Positions 7,871-10,708 of a stretch of 10,708 nucleotides of DNA are shown piece by piece. The notes beneath the pieces are model-generated. The model was not told the DNA's origin. It did no database searches and was given only the letters and a program-made list of their open reading frames with translations. Source of the DNA: Euperipatoides rowelli (taxonomy: Eukaryota > Onychophora > Udeonychophora > Euonychophora > Peripatopsidae); the NCBI GenBank assembly GCA_003024985.2, contig PXIH01S0035915.1. The stretch is one strand, 5' to 3'. The first letter of the stretch is position 1. Each line of letters opens with the position of its first letter. The translations under genes and the position numbers were made by a program.

Positions 7871-7915
7871 GTGCTAATTATAATTTATGTATTAATTCTC
7901 TTATATTTTAATTAG
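7871..7915 (+). promoter_or_regulatory. Branch-point candidate and 3' splice site of exon B
   Basis: GTGCTAATTATAA (about 7871-7883) contains a CTAAT branch-point-like word, followed by a T-rich tract and TTTTAATTAG with AG at 7914-7915. All of this lies downstream of the copia right LTR, so the insertion left the minimal acceptor intact. Confidence 0.65.
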
Positions 7916-8025
7916 GGTAAAATTGAAATGGAATTAGAAATTTTGAAGGAGGAAGAAGCAGACCAAAGACCTGCTGGACAAGGTAGAGAAGAACCGAACA
8001 TGAATCCCAAACTAGAGCCACCAAA
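7916..8025 (+). CDS. Ferlin family exon B (Ferlin_C region)
   Basis: Continues the exon A frame in phase 0: ...QKLT joins [17 protein letters not shown], then [19 protein letters not shown] and two bases (AA) of the next codon. [16 protein letters not shown] is a hallmark of dysferlin/myoferlin just before the transmembrane anchor; otoferlin differs clearly here, which supports the dysferlin/myoferlin branch. Donor is AA|GTAAGT with GT at 8026-8027, a strong consensus. The exon is 110 nt and leaves phase 2. The next exon should encode (R/K)PxTSFxWF and the membrane anchor; I could not find it in the remaining 2.7 kb. No start or stop belongs here, so the gene extends beyond the window on both sides. 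Confidence 0.93.
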
Positions 8026-8313
8026 GTAAGTGTTCCTTAAAAAAATTAAGATTTCCAACCAATCAAGTATTATAAAATTTTATAGGAAATGATTTTTGCA
8101 TATACAGTAGATATATTGAGTGGTGTCATTCTATTATTCATTTATTTTTATTTTATTTATAACTAGACTGCAATTAAGACTAAGTCTTCTTACATGAGTA
8201 AAACAAAACAAAGACAAAACATATAGGCTACAAAATATATTCTAGAATATAAATCTAGTAGACTACTCTACAGATACAGAATGTTTGGATATAAATGTTA
8301 CATGTAATATGCT

Positions 8314-8341
8314 ATCGGTTCGAATCCGAGGTTTTTTTTTT
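8314..8341 (+). promoter_or_regulatory. tRNA T-arm / Pol III B-box-like site followed by T-run
   Basis: GGTTCGAATCC (8317-8327) is a perfect match to the B-box consensus (GGTTCGANTCC). The flanks form 4 of 5 T-stem pairs around the loop TTCGAAT. It is directly followed by a run of more than ten T, a Pol III terminator. No convincing A-box or acceptor stem was found upstream, so this is not a tRNA gene. It may be a tRNA/SINE remnant or a chance match. Confidence 0.4.
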
Positions 8342-9486
8342 TCATGCAATTCTGAATCTAAACATGTCAATAATATGATTCAAATGTTTTTCTGTGAATT
8401 TTTATCATTTCCTCTCTGTGAGAGCATTTTTTTTTTTAAATGTTACCTGCAATATACCGGAAGCATAAATTCTTATACATATATGAATACAAAATGTTCT
8501 TGTATTAAGAGAATGTTAGTTTTAATAATAGAGTTCTGAAAATAAATATCATTCAGAAATTGGTTAAATTTTCTTGTATAGGCTATTCCTCAACCTGATT
8601 GCAGATATATTTTTAAATTTTTGATAGGGCTTTAGTACTTTAACCCTTCCTTTCTCTACGTCTCCCCATCCTTCCTGCTCCTTCTTCCTAATTTCAAATT
8701 TTCAGTAAACCAAGTTTGATAAATTATATTGTTAATCAACTCGCACAATTTCAATTCCTTTTCAATTCTCCTTATACCCTTCTCCTTTTCCAGTTAGAAA
8801 ATTGACAATACTTTTGCTTTGCTTGATCTAGTATCAATTTAACACTATTTGTTTATACTCTACTAATTTCCTTATTTAAAAATTGAGTGTTCCCCTAGCC
8901 TCCTCTTGCCTATTTAAAAATTAGCATTAACCTAACCACTAACTATATTTTAGCACATGGAAGGTAACAATTAACACCCTCCACTCAGCCACCACCGCCC
9001 TTGAACATATAAATTTTTGTATTCTTCATTTTGAATAGGCCTAGATATTAAAAAATGCTGAACAATTGAAGAATCCAATAGTTTTATATTTAGCCTACCT
9101 ATCTATTAATTGTTAAAGTATTTTATAACTTAATTTAGGAAGTAAAACTTATTGTAAATTTTCCATATCCAGCAATTAGCTAGGAAAATAGTTTTTATGC
9201 CTCATTTTTTAAATTCATGTAGATTTATAAATATATATTTATAGCATATTCATATTTGTATATTCTTGTGTTATTTGTCAATAAACCTAATAAAAATAAA
9301 GTTTGATAATAGTATGTTTAGACCACCATAGAGCTTTATTATCTGACAAAATCTCCAATAATATCTCATTTAAATTATTTTATATACTGTTCTGCAATGA
9401 CTAATAAAAAATAATAATTGGCTAGTTTATTTTTAAATTATTTTTTCTATAACTAAAGTTGTATTCATACATAGGCCTATATGACA

Positions 9487-9507
9487 ATTTATTTATTTAT
9501 TTATTTA
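9487..9507. repeat. (ATTT)n microsatellite
   Basis: Five tandem ATTT units. Read on the minus strand it is TGTAAATAAATAAATAAAT, resembling the A-rich tail of a retroposed element or a 3' UTR end lying downstream of the CpG-rich block to its right. Confidence 0.8.
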
Positions 9508-9579
9508 CAAAACATTGTATATAAGTCAGACTTTTTACAAAAAAATTTTACAAGACAAGATAAACAAACAAAGCCAAAG

Positions 9580-9905
9580 GGCAGTGGGGCAGTGGGTTGT
9601 ACTGCGCCACTTCGAATTCTTGGTATAAGCCCAAGCTAGCGACAAGGGTTCGTGGCTTGAGCTGTCCGGCCTCGTTTTCAACCTGTCTTTCTTTCTGAAA
9701 GATAGAAAGAAACGAGGTGCTTTCAACCTAGTAGTTCTAATCGCTTCGAGGTTATGTTCCACCGTTTGCGTAATGCAACAAAGTTACATGACGAGTAGAA
9801 ATGATATCGACTGAAGTACGAGTTGAATAATAACGGGCAGTCAGTATCGAAATCATGAATACTGTAAATAGTGTAAATAGGAAAGACAAGATTCACCTCA
9901 GCCAT
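9580..9905. other. CpG-rich, GC-richer island of unknown origin
   Basis: Compared with its AT-rich surroundings this block is GC-richer and dense in CpG (for example GCGCC, TTCGAATTC, GTCCGGCC, TCGCTTCGAGG, GTTTGCGTAATG, AACGGGC). On the minus strand two short overlapping frames are open (9723-9905 and 9535-9762, the second reading through EHNLEAIRTTRLKAPRFF), followed by T-rich sequence and the (AAAT)n tract at 9487-9507. That layout would fit the 3' end of a minus-strand non-LTR retrotransposon, a retroposed gene fragment, or a regulatory/promoter island. No protein family is recognised. Confidence 0.4.
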
Positions 9906-10278
9906 TAGATGGGCATAGACAAAAAAGAAATATGCCTGAATACTAGTTCAAAAATTTATAAGTTAAAAAGAGAAATTTTCAAATATTCCATGCTTATTAA
10001 AATCCTTATCAAGAATACAAAGTTAACAAAAAAAAATATAAGGAAATAAAATTTTCGTGTATATTGTGTTGTATAAACCAATTCACTATTCTAAACAATT
10101 TTTATTATGAATTATTTTAGTCATACTATTATTTTAAATCTTATGTGCCTATAAAATTGTACTTAATCTCTATGATATTAATAAACCAGCAATCTTTTTT
10201 TTGTTTCATTGTTAACGTAATTTTAACATTTTATTATTTCATTCTAGATAAGTAAATAAAACATTTCCTATGTATAAC

Positions 10279-10510
10279 TGTAATTTGGGTGATCACGTGA
10301 TGTTTTGTAATTTTACTTTTGTGCACTGAGCTTTCTGGGAAGGCTTTATCTTGTACCTAGCAGCCATGTTGGCAGGGCTCCCTTTTTAGTTGTAAAGTTT
10401 TAATAATGTTTATCAGAATAAATCTGAATTAAGTAATAGCCATCAGTGTTTAGAATAATTATTTATTTCAAGTTATAGATNTTTAGTTTAAGTATAAGAA
10501 TTTTTTATTA
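10279..10510 (+). repeat. Probable 5' LTR of a second copia element
   Basis: The 3' boundary is placed by the primer-binding site at 10511. The 5' boundary is a guess at TGTAATTTGGGTGATCACG. Supporting signs: a polyadenylation signal AATAAA at 10417-10422, a compact size (about 230 bp) and a gag start at the right distance. The end is ...TTATTA rather than the usual CA. It contains the palindrome ATCACGTGAT (10292-10301) with a CACGTG E-box. It is unrelated to the LTRs of element 1 by eye. An N lies at 10481. Confidence 0.55.
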
Positions 10511-10525
10511 GGTTATGGGCCCAGC
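10511..10525 (+). promoter_or_regulatory. Internal-tRNA primer-binding site, copia element 2
   Basis: GGTTATGGGCCCAGC is the exact complement of the anticodon-arm region of metazoan initiator tRNA-Met (GCTGGGCCCATAACC). Drosophila copia uses the same kind of site, primed by a tRNA half-molecule cleaved in the anticodon loop. It is distinct from the 3'-end site of element 1. Confidence 0.85.
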
Positions 10526-10589
10526 CAATCGCGATATAAAGAACAATCATTAAATATAACATTGAAGATATATTAGTAATGTGATAAAA

Positions 10590-10708
10590 ATGTCAAACAT
10601 GGATTTTAGACCAACAAACATCGTGAAACTAAATGGAACAAATTACTTTACTTGGAAATTTAAAATTCAAATGATTCTACAAAAAGATAGATTATGGACT
10701 ACAATTTC
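10590..10708 (+). CDS. copia element 2 gag, N-terminal fragment
   Basis: ATG at 10590, 65 bases after the primer site, starts MSNMDFRPTNIVKLNGTNY and continues FTWKFKIQMILQKDRLWTT to the window edge without a stop. KLNGTNYxxWKxxMxxxLxxxxLW is the standard start of copia-type gag (retrotran_gag family). It is clearly homologous to, but distinct from, the gag start of element 1 (IVKLNSSN). No damage is visible in the 39 codons seen, so this copy may be younger. It lies in ferlin orientation. Confidence 0.88.
   Translation, partial: MSNMDFRPTNIVKLNGTNYFTWKFKIQMILQKDRLWTTI

Larger units (their letters stand above)
834..7915 (+). other. About 7.1-kb ferlin intron filled with transposon relics
   Basis: The donor GTGAGA at 834 and acceptor TTTTAATTAG at 7906-7915 bound this intron; joining 833 to 7916 restores the ferlin reading frame. 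It contains the hairpin at 2334-2386, a gypsy relic, a hAT MITE and a copia element, annotated separately. In 834-2333 I see no gene I can name: AT-rich sequence, one diverged local duplication (AAGATCAAATGTT at about 1866 and again about 1939), a few CCTAAC/CCCTAAC words near 1430-1450, and a long open frame treated under findings. 4031-4295 shows nothing beyond AT-rich sequence. Confidence 0.85.
8026..10708 (+). other. Partial ferlin intron downstream of exon B
   Basis: No further ferlin exon is recognisable. 8026-8310 is AT-rich with a 14-bp palindrome ATATTCTAGAATAT (8237-8250). 8540-9480 has pyrimidine-rich stretches (CTTCC/CTCC around 8640-8800) and AT-rich filler with two TAGGCCTA words, but no gene I can support. 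9906-10278 is AT-rich without identifiable content. Other contents are listed separately. Confidence 0.65.

Noticed and set aside
8230-8345. A tRNA gene at the B-box
   Set aside because: No acceptor stem, D-arm or anticodon arm can be folded around it by eye.
8285-8539. 84-codon open frame at 8285-8539
   Set aside because: Low-complexity Cys/Phe-rich translation of T-rich DNA, no homology recognised, overlaps the T-run.
8026-10278. The ferlin transmembrane exon
   Set aside because: Looked for a (R/K)PxTSFxWF-type reading after an acceptor AG; none was recognisable, so it presumably lies beyond the window.
1-10708. CRISPR array, bacterial operon or prophage
   Set aside because: Spliced ferlin exons, LTR elements and a MITE show eukaryotic DNA; no regularly spaced direct repeats of CRISPR type exist.

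Overview
This window is eukaryotic and almost certainly metazoan. It is AT-rich and intron-dominated, with two phase-consistent coding exons of a ferlin (dysferlin/myoferlin-type) gene on the + strand, separated by an intron of about 7.1 kb packed with transposable-element relics. The Ty1/copia, Ty3/gypsy and hAT remains, the scattered TAGGCCTA/TAGGCTA words and the animal-type ferlin point to an invertebrate, plausibly aquatic. That placement is inference and the species cannot be named. Two single N bases (3132, 10481) suggest assembled genome sequence.

Layout. 1-261: two copies of a ~130 bp tandem repeat inside a ferlin intron. 640-833: ferlin exon A, covering the end of the last C2 domain and the start of the Ferlin_C segment. 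834-7915: large intron. It holds a perfect 23-bp-stem hairpin (2334-2386), a minus-strand gypsy integrase relic (about 2530-3600) split in two by a hAT-type MITE (3028-3486, with TIRs and an 8-bp target duplication), an unidentified coding-like stretch (3702-4030), and a full-ended but decayed copia element (4301-7849). The copia element has two LTRs, a tRNA primer site, and broken gag, protease and integrase, but no reverse transcriptase or RNase H. 7916-8025: ferlin exon B. 8026-10708: next intron, partial. It holds a Pol III B-box-like site, a CpG-rich, GC-richer island on an otherwise AT-rich background (about 9580-9905) next to an (ATTT)n tract, and the 5' end of a second copia element (LTR about 10279-10510, primer site 10511-10525, intact gag start 10590-10708) running off the window.

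The only host gene seen is the ferlin. Exon A joins exon B in frame (phase 0) across the whole repeat load, so the insertions appear tolerated as intronic passengers. The membrane-anchor exon expected next was not found and should lie beyond the window. No undescribed multi-gene system is visible. The most informative observations are the nested hAT-in-gypsy insertion, the two copia lineages with different tRNA-priming schemes in one locus, the copia copy that has lost precisely its RT/RNase H part, and the loss of polyadenylation signals in the LTR lying 66 bp from a ferlin splice acceptor.
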